Below are positions 9,750 to 20,500 of a DNA stretch of 64,000 nucleotides, in pieces. The position numbers and the translations under genes were made by a program. The DNA comes from Deltaproteobacteria bacterium (GTDB taxonomy: Bacteria; JAMCPX01): positions 1-64,000 of the forward strand of contig JAMCPX010000054.1 in the NCBI GenBank assembly GCA_023382265.1. Direction: 5' to 3'. Position 1 is the first letter of the stretch. Each line of letters starts with the position of its first letter. Below the pieces are notes generated by a model, which saw only the letters and a list, made by a program, of their open reading frames with translations, did no database searches and was not told where the DNA came from.

Positions 9750-10403
9750 TCATCGTATTCTGCCGGCCATCATCTTAAAATCGTTTATTAGTTTTTTATT
9801 ATAAGCTCTCAATAACTCTTCCGGGTTTATATCATAATCCATAGATATTGACACTATTGAAAGAATCGCATCGGTTAATGCCTTTTCTATGTTCCCCTTT
9901 TTCTTGTACCTTAGTTTGTTTGCCGCTCTCTTATTTTTTTTAAAAGTATTTAATCCTAGTCTTTTTGCTTTCTCAAGCAATCGGTAAGAAACAAATAAGG
10001 ATGGCATCTCAAGTGGTACATCAAATATTTTTGAGCCCTTTTCTTTATGTTTGAGTTTCCCCCAATTTTTTAAAACATCTTCCTTTGAATCGACATTCGT
10101 ATCTCCAAAAACATGAGGATGCCTGTGTATAAGTTTTTTATTTATCCCGTTTAAAACATCTTCTATATTAAACCATCCTTTTTCCCTGGCTATTCGTGCT
10201 ATGAAAACAACCTGTAAAATAAGATCACCGAGTTCTTCTTTTACATACTCGTATTTACCCGATTCTATTGCATCCGTTACCTCATAAGCTTCTTCTATAA
10301 CATACCGTTTTAGTGAATCTATGTCCTGAGCCTTATCCCATGGGCAGCCTTTGTCACTGCGTAATGTATCCATTATTTCAACAAGTTCGTCAAAAGACCT
10401 CAT
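9750..10403 (-). CDS. mazG: MazG nucleoside triphosphate pyrophosphohydrolase with degenerate C-terminal domain
   Basis: The 217-residue protein starts with the MazG signature (MDTLRSDKGCPWD). Its N-terminal domain keeps the metal-binding acidic residues (EEAYEV and EELGDL). MazG hydrolyses NTPs to NMPs and pyrophosphate as housecleaning. Typical MazG has about 260 residues in two tandem domains. Here the second is shortened, and the equivalent of EELGDL reads KALTDA, so its catalytic Glu residues are gone. The gene ends 11 bp before the GGDEF gene upstream of it starts, and could be co-transcribed with it. Confidence 0.85.
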   Translation of the reverse strand: MRSFDELVEIMDTLRSDKGCPWDKAQDIDSLKRYVIEEAYEVTDAIESGKYEYVKEELGDLILQVVFIARIAREKGWFNIEDVLNGINKKLIHRHPHVFGDTNVDSKEDVLKNWGKLKHKEKGSKIFDVPLEMPSLFVSYRLLEKAKRLGLNTFKKNKRAANKLRYKKKGNIEKALTDAILSIVSISMDYDINPEELLRAYNKKLINDFKMMAGRIR

Positions 10404-10414
10404 TATTCACCCAA

Positions 10415-11473
10415 CTATGCAAGCGCAATACTATCTCTGGTCGTTTCTTTTACGCGATACATTGCCTGATCGGATAATCTCACTAAATCTAGTGTGTTAT
10501 CGGTATCTTCCGGGAATGCCGATACACCAAAACTTGCTGTCAGCATTATTTCAAAACCTTCCTCTCTGAGAAACCTATAGCTGTTTAAAGACTCTCTTAT
10601 TCTTGCAGCAACTTTATATGCACCCTTTTTATCGGTTTCAGGCATGAGAACAACAAATTCATCACCGCCGTATCGTATGGGTATATCCGGTTTGCGTAGG
10701 TTTTGTTTTATGACTTCGGCGGTTTCTTTCAATACCCTGCTGCCTATAAGATGTCCGTGTCTATCATTTACCAATTTAAAGTGATCAATATCCAGAAAAA
10801 TTATAGAAAAATGTAATCCGTACCTCTTTGATCTTTCCATCTCACTCTCAAGCATTATATATAGATAACGGGAGTTATAAAGTGTAGTGAGATCATCTTT
10901 TATCGTTAATTCCTGGACCCTTTGAAGGTATTTTGCATTTTCAATAGCAATTGCAGCATAATCAGCAAGCGTTAAAAGTACATTTATTTCTTCAGGATCA
11001 AATGCCTGATCTTTTATATTGTTTATAAGTTCTACAACTCCAAGAACCTTGCCTTTACTTTTTAAAGGGACACAAATTATAGATTGTGTTTTAAAATGTG
11101 TAAGTTGATCCATTTTAGGAGTAAATCTTGGATCTTTTGAGACATCCGGGAGTACAACAACCTCACCTGTCATAGCTACCCAACCGGCTACGCCTTCACC
11201 AATTTGAAGTTTCATATCTTTTAATTTGTCGGCATTTTCACCTACTGCTATCTCAAAAAATAGTTGCTGATGTTCCTCATCAATAAGTAATAATGACCAA
11301 TTTGTAGGCTTTAACAGTTCAGAGATCTTTTGCATTATAATGGACAACACCTCTTTTAGATCAAGTGTTGATGTTAAAGTTTTACCTAATTCATGGAGTA
11401 TTTCAATACCACGATTGTCTTTATCTGCCACTGTCTCTTTGTTTTTAATTTGTATGCCAGTCTCCTTAATCAT
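10415..11473 (-). CDS. GAF-GGDEF diguanylate cyclase
   Basis: The 352-residue protein has an N-terminal GAF sensor (about 30-180) and a C-terminal GGDEF domain (about 190-350). The active motif is GGDEF at 269-273. An RxxD inhibitory site (RKPD, 260-263) sits five residues upstream, so the enzyme should make cyclic di-GMP from GTP and be product-inhibited. There are no membrane segments. Its start overlaps the end of a small zinc-ribbon gene by 8 bp, so the two are coupled. The GAF ligand is unknown. Confidence 0.88.
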   Translation of the reverse strand: MIKETGIQIKNKETVADKDNRGIEILHELGKTLTSTLDLKEVLSIIMQKISELLKPTNWSLLLIDEEHQQLFFEIAVGENADKLKDMKLQIGEGVAGWVAMTGEVVVLPDVSKDPRFTPKMDQLTHFKTQSIICVPLKSKGKVLGVVELINNIKDQAFDPEEINVLLTLADYAAIAIENAKYLQRVQELTIKDDLTTLYNSRYLYIMLESEMERSKRYGLHFSIIFLDIDHFKLVNDRHGHLIGSRVLKETAEVIKQNLRKPDIPIRYGGDEFVVLMPETDKKGAYKVAARIRESLNSYRFLREEGFEIMLTASFGVSAFPEDTDNTLDLVRLSDQAMYRVKETTRDSIALA

Positions 11474-11678
11474 TTATCTTTATCTTGCTATTCTCAGAGT
11501 GCAACATTCTTTCCAAAACGGGTATACTGATTATATCTTTTATTGATTGTCCTGCAGGGGACAAAACATCTGTAACTCTCCGGCCGCAATTACATACTCT
11601 ATATTTTATTTTATATCCGTCTACCGCTTTTATTTTATAATTAATTAATTTTTTACATTTTTTGCATGTATAACTCAT
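11466..11678 (-). CDS. Small zinc-ribbon-like protein (hypothetical)
   Basis: The 70-residue protein has a CxxC pair (Cys5, Cys8) and a CxC pair near residues 29-31 (CNCG). This is consistent with a small zinc ribbon followed by a short tail. I do not recognise a named family. The 8-bp overlap with the diguanylate cyclase start supports that it is translated and coupled to it. A role as a regulator or partner of the cyclase is possible but unsupported. Confidence 0.55.
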   Translation of the reverse strand: MSYTCKKCKKLINYKIKAVDGYKIKYRVCNCGRRVTDVLSPAGQSIKDIISIPVLERMLHSENSKIKIND

Positions 11679-11721
11679 TTAAATCCTATAATATAGGTAA
11701 AGACAAAAAATCAACCTTAAT

Positions 11722-12762
11722 TTAAGCCGGAAATCCGTATATCGGCGATGTAAAATGTTTTAAAACATTAAAACCCATACCCAAGATAAACAATGCCATC
11801 ATCACAATCATGAACAGAACAAACAAAAATATTGGGAATAATGCTGCCACAAATGCCCTTGCTGTTGTGAGCTTATGTAATTCCCTGAACCCGATAGTGT
11901 AGAGGTACAGCGAGTAAAACCAGTACAGAGGTGTACCGATAAAAGGTACAACCTGAAGTACCATGGCAGCTATTGAATAGGATATAACCTTTACTGTTGA
12001 ACCAAATCCGCCCTTTCCACCGACGAGCAGTATGAATGCATGGTATATTGCAGAAATAATAAATATGCCTACAACAAGAAGAAATGGTGATGTAAACAGT
12101 ACTGATGTGTAAAAGGAACCCGATGACGGCATGGCTCCTGAAAAACTGTCTCCAAAAAATCTGAAAAAGATTGCATGCCGCATGCGTAGTACTGTTGGTA
12201 TATTAAGCAGGATGGAGATCGTACCCCATATTACTGCAAAAATGATTGGGAATACGATTTGTTTCTCATTGATAATGCTTTTAAAAAAAGGCGAGGGATT
12301 AAACATGACATCAACCCAGTTTTGCCATAACCTCTTTATAAATGATGGCTCGTTCGCTATCGGGATTGCTTGTGAATATGGATTTGATTGGGTGTTCTGA
12401 TCTTGTTCAACATCATTGTTAAAGGCTATTGAAGAAGGTGTTGCGGTTATAGACTCACCTGATAGTGGAATATCTGCAGATGCCATGGTTTTACCAACCG
12501 TTGTATCTCCCGGGATAAGCTTAATAAGTCTTACAATGGCACCTCTTGCCTCAAGCTTTTCTTTTAACGCAGCAGCCGTTTGTTCTGTTACTGCGCTAAC
12601 TACCTTGAAGGGCAAAGAAGAGATACCTGTTAGCACTTCTTCAAGCTGCATATGTTTAACGATTCCTGCAAGGAATAGAACTATATTTTTCTTTTGTTCT
12701 TCATTTCCTACACCGTCAATATAAACATCATAACGATAACCTGTGTCTGAATATTCTGTCAT
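11722..12762 (-). CDS. Yip1-domain membrane protein
   Basis: The 346-residue protein has a soluble N-terminal region of about 80 residues that resembles an L7/L12-type or similar alpha/beta domain (KNIVLFLAGIVKHM, AAALKEKLEARGAIVRLI). A Ser/Thr-rich linker follows, then five or so membrane segments from about 170 onward (FFKSIINEKQIVFPI). The pattern matches bacterial Yip1 proteins, whose function is poorly known. It sits between the zinc-ribbon/cyclase pair and thiC on the same strand, with short gaps. Confidence 0.65.
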   Translation of the reverse strand: MTEYSDTGYRYDVYIDGVGNEEQKKNIVLFLAGIVKHMQLEEVLTGISSLPFKVVSAVTEQTAAALKEKLEARGAIVRLIKLIPGDTTVGKTMASADIPLSGESITATPSSIAFNNDVEQDQNTQSNPYSQAIPIANEPSFIKRLWQNWVDVMFNPSPFFKSIINEKQIVFPIIFAVIWGTISILLNIPTVLRMRHAIFFRFFGDSFSGAMPSSGSFYTSVLFTSPFLLVVGIFIISAIYHAFILLVGGKGGFGSTVKVISYSIAAMVLQVVPFIGTPLYWFYSLYLYTIGFRELHKLTTARAFVAALFPIFLFVLFMIVMMALFILGMGFNVLKHFTSPIYGFPA

Positions 12763-12800
12763 TTATACTCCTTTAAAATATCAGGTAAAATCATAAAACA

Positions 12801-14099
12801 CTACCCAATCATATTTTTCACTTGTTTTAATTCTACCTGCTGTAATTTGATTGCACAAAACTCGCCGCACATACTGCACGCATCTTTATCTTTTAGTTCT
12901 ACCGATTCTCTATATGCCTTTGCCTTTTCAGGATCAATAGAAAGTTTATACTGTTTCTCCCAGTCCATTGCCTTTCTCGCCTTTGCCATCTCCATGTCCC
13001 AATCAATAGCGCCTTTAACACCTCTTGCTATGTCTGCTGCATGCGCCGCTATCCTAGAAGCTATTATGCCATCTTTAACGTCTTCAATACTCGGTAACCG
13101 TAGATGTTCCGCAGGCGTTACATAGCACAGGAAATCAGCACCGGACATACCTGCGATTGCACCGCCAATTGCCGAGGTTATATGATCATACCCGGGTGCG
13201 ATATCGGTAACAAGTGGACCAAGCACATAAAAAGGAGCACCATTGCATAGCTTTTTTTCAATTTGCATATTAGTTACTATTTGATTTATAGGCACATGAC
13301 CCGGCCCTTCTATCATAACTCCAACGTCATGCTCCACAGCGTGTTTAGCAAGTTCTCCAAGTATTATCAATTCCTGAATCTGTCCTCTATCTGTTGCATC
13401 CGCAATTGCACCGGGCCTTAAGCCGTCGCCAAGGCTTATGACAACATCATATTCTGACAAAATATCTATGAGCCTGTCATAGTACTCATAAAAAGGATTT
13501 TCTTTATCATTATATTCAATCCATTCCATCATGAACGTTCCGCCTCTACTAACCATGTCAAGCAGTCTGCCCTGTTTTTTAAACCTGCTAATAGATTCTC
13601 GCGTAACACCACAGTGAATCGTCATAAAATCCACACCCTGCCTTGCCTGATTCTCAATATTGTCGAACATCTCGTCAACAGTGAGTTCAACGAGGGATTT
13701 CTTCTTTTTCACTGCTGTAATAACGCTCTGATATATGGGAACAGTGCCGATAGGGATTGAAGAATGATGTAATAATATGTCTCGGATCTTTGTTATATTA
13801 CCTCCTGTTGACAAATCCATTATTACGTCCGCTTTATATTTTATAGATACGTTTAGCTTTTCAAGCTCCTCATCAATATTAGACTTATCTTCAGAAGAAC
13901 CTATATTGGCATTTATCTTTACAGACAGGCCTTCACCGACACCAACCGGGTTTATATCATGATTTTTGTTTTTTAATACAGCAATCCTGCCGCTTGCAAT
14001 GCTCTCAAGCATAGAAGCAATAGGTATACCTTCTTTTTGTGCGATGAATTGTACCTCTTTCGTTGCTATCCCATTTCTCGCTGACAAAATGTGACCCAT
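12801..14099 (-). CDS. thiC: Phosphomethylpyrimidine synthase ThiC
   Basis: The 432-residue radical-SAM enzyme converts aminoimidazole ribotide to hydroxymethylpyrimidine phosphate in thiamine synthesis. The C-terminal Fe-S cysteines are C408, C411 and C415 in CSMCGEFC, with one residue fewer between the last two than in enterobacterial ThiC. This is the short form known from many anaerobes. Central motifs such as GPGHVP and LGPLVTDIAPGYDH are intact. No TPP riboswitch signature was seen in the 160 bp upstream, and no other thi gene is nearby. Confidence 0.95.
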   Translation of the reverse strand: MGHILSARNGIATKEVQFIAQKEGIPIASMLESIASGRIAVLKNKNHDINPVGVGEGLSVKINANIGSSEDKSNIDEELEKLNVSIKYKADVIMDLSTGGNITKIRDILLHHSSIPIGTVPIYQSVITAVKKKKSLVELTVDEMFDNIENQARQGVDFMTIHCGVTRESISRFKKQGRLLDMVSRGGTFMMEWIEYNDKENPFYEYYDRLIDILSEYDVVISLGDGLRPGAIADATDRGQIQELIILGELAKHAVEHDVGVMIEGPGHVPINQIVTNMQIEKKLCNGAPFYVLGPLVTDIAPGYDHITSAIGGAIAGMSGADFLCYVTPAEHLRLPSIEDVKDGIIASRIAAHAADIARGVKGAIDWDMEMAKARKAMDWEKQYKLSIDPEKAKAYRESVELKDKDACSMCGEFCAIKLQQVELKQVKNMIG

Positions 14100-14183
14100 A
14101 TAATCATCCTTTCTAAAATTAGGATAACAAAATATACATATTTAATCAATACATTGCTATGAACTGACCAAAAACACAGCAGG

Positions 14184-14212
14184 GCAGGGGCGGGTTTAAA
14201 CCCGGCCCCTGC
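14184..14212 (-). terminator. Strong GC-rich hairpin, probable bioF terminator
   Basis: GCAGGGGC-GGGTTT pairs with AAACCC-G-GCCCCTGC (one bulge). An outer GCAG/CTGC stem extends it at 14179-14182 and 14217-14220. Read on the minus strand it lies about 50 nt past the bioF stop and is followed by TTTTT (14174-14170). It fits a rho-independent terminator separating bioF from thiC; the core GGGTTTAAACCC palindrome may also be a dispersed repeat. Confidence 0.6.
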
Positions 14213-14262
14213 TTAACTGCAATACGCCTTAACGATTTAAACGGTTCAAAGATTTAAGCAGT

Positions 14263-15438
14263 TCATCGGAGCATATGGTTTACGGTATTTATTATATCAA
14301 GCGATTTGTAGAGCATCTCTTTTGTATGAGATGCACTGACAGTTATTCTTAATCTTGATGTCCCGGGAGGCACTGTTGGGGGCCTTATGCCGGAAACGAA
14401 TACGCCTCTATCAAAAAGCAAAGAAGAGAACTCCATTGTTTTTTTAGAATCACCGATTATTACAGGTATTATTGGAGTAGGGGCATCGGGTATTTCAAAA
14501 CCCATATTTCTCAGTCCATCTCTCATGATTTTGATATTTTCTTTCAATGCTTCACGCAATTCCGGGTGATTCCTGATAAGTTCTATTGCTTTTCTGCTTG
14601 CCGAGCATAAAGCGGGTGGAAGTGATGTTGTGAATATGAATGAGCGGGATTTATTGATAAGATAATCTATCAATAACCTGTCCCCTGCGGCATAGGCTCC
14701 AAAAACACCCAATGCCTTACCCAGTGTTCCCATTTGAATATGAACCCTGCCGCTTAATTCAAACAGCTCTACAGCCCCTCTGCCGTGTTTGCCAAGAATA
14801 CCGGTTGCGTGCGCCTCATCAACCATTAACAATGCATCATACCTTTCGGCAAGTTCGGCAAGTTCTTTTAGAGGCGCGATATCTCCATCCATGCTGAATA
14901 CACTATCGGTAACGATAAGCTTTTTTTTCTGTTCAAGTGATTTTAAAATATCTTCTGCCATGCTTGTATCCCTATGTCTGTATATAAATATGTTTGCCTT
15001 GCTTAATCTTATCCCGTCAATAATGGATGCATGATTTAATTCATCACTGAGCACAGCAGTATCAGTATAGGCAATGGCTGAGATGATCCCGATATTTGCA
15101 TGATAGCCGGAATTAAAAACGAGTGCCGATTCTGTTTGTTTAAAATCTGCTATATCCTGTTCGAGTTGTTCATGCGGACCCATATTGCCTGAAATCAATC
15201 TTGATGCACCAGAACCGACGCCGTAACGATTAATGGCCTTAATAGCATCATTCATGAGTTCCGGATGATTGGCAAGTCCAAGATAATTATTTGAACACAG
15301 CAGAATTATATCTCTACCATCGATATTAACAACAGGACCCTGTGCACTCCGGATAGTCCGCATGAATCTAAAAAGGTCCCTTTCTTTTATGCTGCTAAGT
15401 TCCTGTGAAAGGATTGAGTAAAAATAAGATTTTGACAT
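14263..15438 (-). CDS. bioF: 8-amino-7-oxononanoate synthase (BioF), PLP-dependent
   Basis: The 391-residue enzyme belongs to the alpha-oxoamine synthases. The PLP-binding lysine is K241 in GTLGKALG; D207 and H210 lie in VDEAHATG; the N-terminal CSNNYLGL motif is present. BioF condenses pimeloyl-ACP/CoA with alanine, the first committed biotin step. Sequence alone cannot fully exclude 2-amino-3-ketobutyrate CoA ligase, but the adjacent bioB (30 bp upstream, same strand) makes BioF much more likely. BioA, BioD and pimelate genes are not in the window. Confidence 0.88.
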   Translation of the reverse strand: MSKSYFYSILSQELSSIKERDLFRFMRTIRSAQGPVVNIDGRDIILLCSNNYLGLANHPELMNDAIKAINRYGVGSGASRLISGNMGPHEQLEQDIADFKQTESALVFNSGYHANIGIISAIAYTDTAVLSDELNHASIIDGIRLSKANIFIYRHRDTSMAEDILKSLEQKKKLIVTDSVFSMDGDIAPLKELAELAERYDALLMVDEAHATGILGKHGRGAVELFELSGRVHIQMGTLGKALGVFGAYAAGDRLLIDYLINKSRSFIFTTSLPPALCSASRKAIELIRNHPELREALKENIKIMRDGLRNMGFEIPDAPTPIIPVIIGDSKKTMEFSSLLFDRGVFVSGIRPPTVPPGTSRLRITVSASHTKEMLYKSLDIINTVNHMLR

Positions 15439-15468
15439 TTATATCATGAAAACTTTCATCAATATCCG

Positions 15469-16449
15469 CTATACTGCCAAAGGTTTTGCAGGCGCAAGCC
15501 CGAGGTCTTTTAACATTTGAAGGTCTGTTTCTACAGGTCTGCCTGATGTCGTAAGATAACCGCCAAGCATCATGCCGTTTGCACCTGCAAAGAAGATCAT
15601 GGATTGAAGGTCCCGGAGATTTACTTCTCTGCCTCCACATATAACAATGTCCTTATCGGGCAGAATCAATCTATATATGGCTATAACCTTGAGACATTCC
15701 AAGGGTGTAAGGTTGCGTACATCTTCAAGCGGTGTGCCTTTTACAGGGTTCAAGAAGTTTATAGGGACAGAATCAACATCAAGTCTTTTTAGTGTAAACG
15801 CAAGCTCTATTCTATCTTCCCATGATTCTCCAAGACCAAAAATCCCGCCGCTGCAAACCTTTAGCCCTGTTCTCTTTGCATTACCTATTGCTTCGATATC
15901 ATCCTCGTAAGGATGCGTTGTGCAGACGTTTGGGAAAAACGACCTTGACGTCTCAAGATTGTGATGATACTTCACAAGTCCTGATTCTTTAAGATGGTTC
16001 AACTCATGCTCTGTAAGTATGCCGAGAGAAGCACATCCATAAAAATGGGTTTGCTCTGATATACCCTTAACTGCCTGGGCTATGATCTCAAGCTCGTCAG
16101 AATTGTCGATCCCATACCCGCTTGTTACAATAGAAAAGCCCTTTGCAGGAATATTATCTGCCTGTTTTGCCTTATCAATAATGGTGCCGGCCGACAGCAG
16201 CGGATACACCTTAGCAGATGTTTTATGATGAACAGACTGAGCACAAAAATTGCAATCCTCTGGGCATAATCCGGATTTGGCATTAAGTATTGAACAGGTA
16301 TTTACTTCATTCCCCTTGTAATGCAGCCTCATCTTGTTAGAGGTATTAAACAGATCTAATAAGCGTTCATTATCAATAAGGCTAAGTTCCTTGGCTTCAT
16401 CAAACGTAATACCGTTATTCTCTATAACATATTCAGCGGATAGTTTCAT
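15469..16449 (-). CDS. bioB: Biotin synthase BioB
   Basis: The 326-residue radical-SAM enzyme inserts sulfur into dethiobiotin. The 4Fe-4S cysteines are C62, C66 and C69 (CPEDCNFC), followed by AQS. Other conserved motifs are KVCSGGIFGLGE, VPINFLNPV and the C-terminal GANGMMLGGYLTT. A GGAGG ribosome site precedes the ATG. It heads a two-gene biotin operon with bioF. No BirA- or BioR-type operator was recognised in the 60 bp upstream. Confidence 0.95.
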   Translation of the reverse strand: MKLSAEYVIENNGITFDEAKELSLIDNERLLDLFNTSNKMRLHYKGNEVNTCSILNAKSGLCPEDCNFCAQSVHHKTSAKVYPLLSAGTIIDKAKQADNIPAKGFSIVTSGYGIDNSDELEIIAQAVKGISEQTHFYGCASLGILTEHELNHLKESGLVKYHHNLETSRSFFPNVCTTHPYEDDIEAIGNAKRTGLKVCSGGIFGLGESWEDRIELAFTLKRLDVDSVPINFLNPVKGTPLEDVRNLTPLECLKVIAIYRLILPDKDIVICGGREVNLRDLQSMIFFAGANGMMLGGYLTTSGRPVETDLQMLKDLGLAPAKPLAV

Positions 16450-16509
16450 TACAGCCTCCTGTAAATAGACATGTTATTACAAATTAAAAAAAAATACAAG
16501 TTCACGATT

Positions 16510-17448
16510 TTATTCAGGGGTTATGAACACGCGGTATTTTTTAAGTATCTGTACGGGATGATAGGATAGTTTTGCTTTCCTTAACCCTTCGTGACCGAGA
16601 TCCTGCTCACGGTTTATATACTTGTAATGACTAAGCTCGTGAATGCAAAACTCATTGCTTATAACCTGCGGGATACCCTCATATGACGGATCGAATTTTT
16701 CAATATGTCCCACCGCTGTGTCTGGATTTAACCCTTCTGCAATGCAAAAAGCTATGACATTATCGTCCACGATTATTGTACCGCCGGTAAGACCGAGTGT
16801 ATTGAAATTGATGAGCGCTTCTTTTGTTGCAATAACATCATCTTTGAGCAATGGATTACCTTTGTTGCTGTACCATTTATCGGTCAAAAAGATACAACTA
16901 TTTATTAGTTGATCGGTTATTCTTTCATACGTGTAAGTATAATGATTCTTGAACTTTTTTATATGATTTCGTTTACCATCAAATTTCCTGCCCCTGAGTT
17001 CTATTAGATCTGAAGCTAAATAGATATAATCATAATTATCCCTATCCTCTTCATATCTGATATCAGGGAATGCATGCTGCAAAGGTTCTATAAATCGTTC
17101 TTCGACCCTGAATAATTGAATAGGCTCGTCACCCGTATTTTTATAGAACGATACTATGTGTTTAACGGTATCGACATACGATTCTATATCTTTTGCAATA
17201 AACATAAAAAACCCTTTACCATCTTTATCAAGTCCTTTTATGCATATACTCTCATTTACAAGACCGGCCTTAAATTTATAAAAATGCCGCCATATAAACA
17301 TATTCGTAAAATCATACTCAGATGCCTGAGGCGGGTTAAGCCTTAAAATCCGATCAAAGTACGGTTTCATCTTAATGTCTATCTCTGCAAACTCAGGGAA
17401 TACCGGTATCGATTCGGCATACCGGGTTAAACGGATTATTTGATCCAT
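16510..17448 (-). CDS. DUF2156 (GNAT-like, LPG-synthase C-domain-type) protein
   Basis: The 312-residue protein has no membrane segments. It shows the DUF2156 pattern: FDGKRNHIKKF in the middle, VDDNVIAFCIAEGLNPDTAVGHIEKFDPSYEGIPQ, and C-terminal REQDLGHEGLRKAKLSYHP. The last resembles the acyl-acceptor motif of aminoacyl-phosphatidylglycerol synthases. Stand-alone members are common in anaerobic bacteria and their substrate is unknown; transfer of an aminoacyl group from tRNA is the family-level expectation. It lies just downstream of large surface-protein genes on the same strand but is separated from them by a hairpin. Confidence 0.75.
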   Translation of the reverse strand: MDQIIRLTRYAESIPVFPEFAEIDIKMKPYFDRILRLNPPQASEYDFTNMFIWRHFYKFKAGLVNESICIKGLDKDGKGFFMFIAKDIESYVDTVKHIVSFYKNTGDEPIQLFRVEERFIEPLQHAFPDIRYEEDRDNYDYIYLASDLIELRGRKFDGKRNHIKKFKNHYTYTYERITDQLINSCIFLTDKWYSNKGNPLLKDDVIATKEALINFNTLGLTGGTIIVDDNVIAFCIAEGLNPDTAVGHIEKFDPSYEGIPQVISNEFCIHELSHYKYINREQDLGHEGLRKAKLSYHPVQILKKYRVFITPE

Positions 17449-17537
17449 AGATGTTTAAATTAGCTCTTAATAATAATAATTTCAAGAGGCAGTTAAAAGA
17501 ATATAAAAAAAGTTTATATCGTATTTTTTGGATTATG

Positions 17538-17561
17538 TAGGGGCGAGATTCCTCGCCCCTA
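17538..17561. terminator. Perfect 10-bp hairpin downstream of the IPT lipoprotein gene
   Basis: TAGGGGCGAG, loop ATTC, CTCGCCCCTA lies 8 bp past the stop of the minus-strand gene at 17569. No U-run follows on the minus strand (the flanking sequence is CATAATCCAAAAAA), so it is either a weak terminator or an mRNA 3-prime stabiliser. Similar GGGGCGAG palindromes are common dispersed repeats. Confidence 0.5.
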
Positions 17562-17568
17562 AGCACCT

Positions 17569-20500
17569 TTAGTATATCACCTGCTCAATCGTGTTGAGCA
17601 CTGTATCGCTTGACATGGTCGTCGGTGAGCCGTTGGACGTGCCGCCGATTAAGTAGAAGTAAGGTCCGAGTAATATACCCGCACCAAGGTATCGATAGGT
17701 CAATGTCTTGCCTCCATCATTATTTGGATATCCTGTATGTAATGTGTAAGGCGTTGTTCCAAATTCAAAATCTTCAATATTATGTGTCAATGGGTATCCG
17801 GCAAAGAAATAAAAGAAGTTATTTGTATCCACCAATGTTATCTGGCCACTTATGGTATAAGAAGCGTTTGATAAACCATTAGAAGTCTTTAAGTATTGAA
17901 ACGGCTCAAGTCTTCCATCGCCCTGAATACGGGAGACCTCTGTTGTGTTTATAACAGCTCCGTTGTACCCGGTTACTGCATATATATAACCGGATGTATC
18001 TGTTATTGCCAGAGGCAGATTTGTTTTATCTGCTGATAATGCACTGAGCTGGCACCTGGCTGTTTGTAGCGATGCTGTTGCAAAGATATTTCCAATGCCT
18101 CCACCCATAGGCAATGCACCCGGGGTTGGGCTGACAGAACCATTATCAGAGAATGCAGTCGTTGGAGAGACAATGTTGCCTATATACTCTAAGCCATGCC
18201 CGCTGTCCCTGTATATGTTATAAGACGATGCATCCGGCACAGATGCCCATGTAAACTGTATGCCGCCTGTTACAGATGTCTGGAATGTTCCGGCATAGGC
18301 AAGCTCGCCGTCAGGCACGATTGCTGTAACAGCGTATGTGTATGTAGAAGCAGCAAGCCTGCCCGTTGTAGCGCTCGCTTCTGTTATAGGAGCCGCGGAC
18401 AATTGTATTGAGTCAACTGTTGAAAGTCCTGTCGAACCATTTGCTGTCCCTCCAACGGCATAACCGTACACGGTGCCTGTCTGCGTATGACCTACTGCAG
18501 CGCCAAGATAGCCCCGTGCAGAAGATAATGAAGCAGAAACAAGTCCGAATGGACCAAGGCTGCCATACGGTAATGGTGGTATATATCCATCGGAAGGCGT
18601 TGTCATCGTAACAGGCAGTGAACTACCGTCATCCGTAATGGTTGTGGTTAAGGTAACAGGCACAAGCAATACCTCATTTCCCTGTCTGATATCAGGGGAT
18701 GGGCTTCTATAGACCTTATAATATTCTGCTTCAGGAACGGGATTAAATTTAAGTGTTACGTAAGATGTGTTTGATGTGGTTGTTACTGAGGCAAAGTTTA
18801 ATGCAGGTGATTCTCCCCTGTAGTTTACGGCAGAAACCCTGTAATAGTATGTGCCTGCCGATAATGTACCTCCCGATGAGGAAGGTGTTGCAACAAGGTT
18901 TGTTGGATCCTGGATGGTTGTTGGGAAACCTGACGTTGTATCTGTTATGCTGATAGGCTGAGATGTCCCATTATCAACAAAGCTTCTGCCGCTGATATTC
19001 CATGCAATAAGCACAGGTCTGAATGTGCCTGGGGTATTCCTGTAAACATTGTATCCAGTAGCAGTGATAAAGCTATTTGTTACAGGGCTCCACACGCTCA
19101 CTGGCTGCCATGATACCTGGATTGAGCCCGTCTGCGTGGTTGTTGTAAAAACAACCGGTGAAGGCAGGCTTTCTCCTATGTACGTTGTGCCTGTCGGCAG
19201 GTTTGCAGAAACTTCATATACCCATGTGCCAGCGGGCAGTGTACCCGTCGTAAATGCGGAAAGACCTTCGAACGATACAACAGGAGTACTGTCGGTTGTA
19301 AGAATCTTTGCACGCTCTATTACTGAGGTGTATCCTGAAGAAGGGGTAAGCCCGCCGAGTACATACACATAGCCATTATACTGGAATGCCGCTGCACCCG
19401 TGGTTTTATAGATAAGAGGAGATGTAAGGTTGAATGGATTGAGATTACCAAACCTGTCCGGCTGTGCGTATTCAACACTGTCAAGTGTATGCCTGCCTAT
19501 GCCATCATCGCCGCCGATCGCATAAATAAACCGATCACCGATATTGTCATGCCCTGTAACCGATGTAAGCCCTTGCCTGCCAATAATAAGTTGACTTGTT
19601 GATGCATTAGTATTTCCAACATTTTGCGCAGGGTTCGTGACGATAAAGCTTGAATAGTCATAATAGGTATTATCCGATGTGTTAGTAACTCGTATTACGT
19701 AAACACCTGTTGCAAGCACTGCAGTTGTGCATGTAATAATAGTCGATGATTGAGCGCTTATTGAACATACATTAATTGCACCTGTAGAATCGATAGTCTC
19801 TGCAGTTGCATCTGATGCAAAGTAATTGCCTGTTATGGTTATAGATGTTAAAGCATTGGATGAGCCCGATGCAGGCGATATGCTCGTTATAACAGGCGGC
19901 GGGTTGGCAGAAACGTAGAACCCGGACGGGTATACAGCCTGCTGCCCATCTGGATTTTGTACTGTTATATCATACCACCCGACAGCCATACCATTCGGTA
20001 CGACAGCCTGGATCTGTGAGGATGATACATAAGCGACATAGGTTAGTTTTACACCAGCAGTTGAACCGGCGGGCGCAAATATCACGGTAGCAGGAAAACT
20101 GAAGTTCATGCCGCTTATTGTGATATTTGTATCGGCGTTTGTCCATCCGAACTTTGGCTCTATTGATGAAATGACCGGTGAAATGCACGCGTGGATCTGT
20201 GTTATTGAGATTGATGCACTTGTCTGCTGTGAATCGGGGTTGGTGACAATAATGGTATATGTGCCTGCACTTAAACCTGTACCTGTTGTAGCTGTTATGG
20301 ATGTTGAGGATACTGAATTTACGGTTGTAGTTATTTTATTGCCCGATGCTGATACTACTGTAACATTGGGTATACCGAAAAAGCTTGTTCCCCCGATGTT
20401 TACAACAACCGTGCCTGCCATGCTGCAGATCGATGCGCTGCTTATTGTTGGTGGGGGATAGCTCGAAACGATGTAAGCGTTCTTAAGCGTGCCGCTCTTG

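Noticed and set aside
14100-14262. TPP riboswitch upstream of thiC
   Set aside because: No CTGAGA-type conserved core was found on the minus strand; only the bioF terminator hairpin is present.
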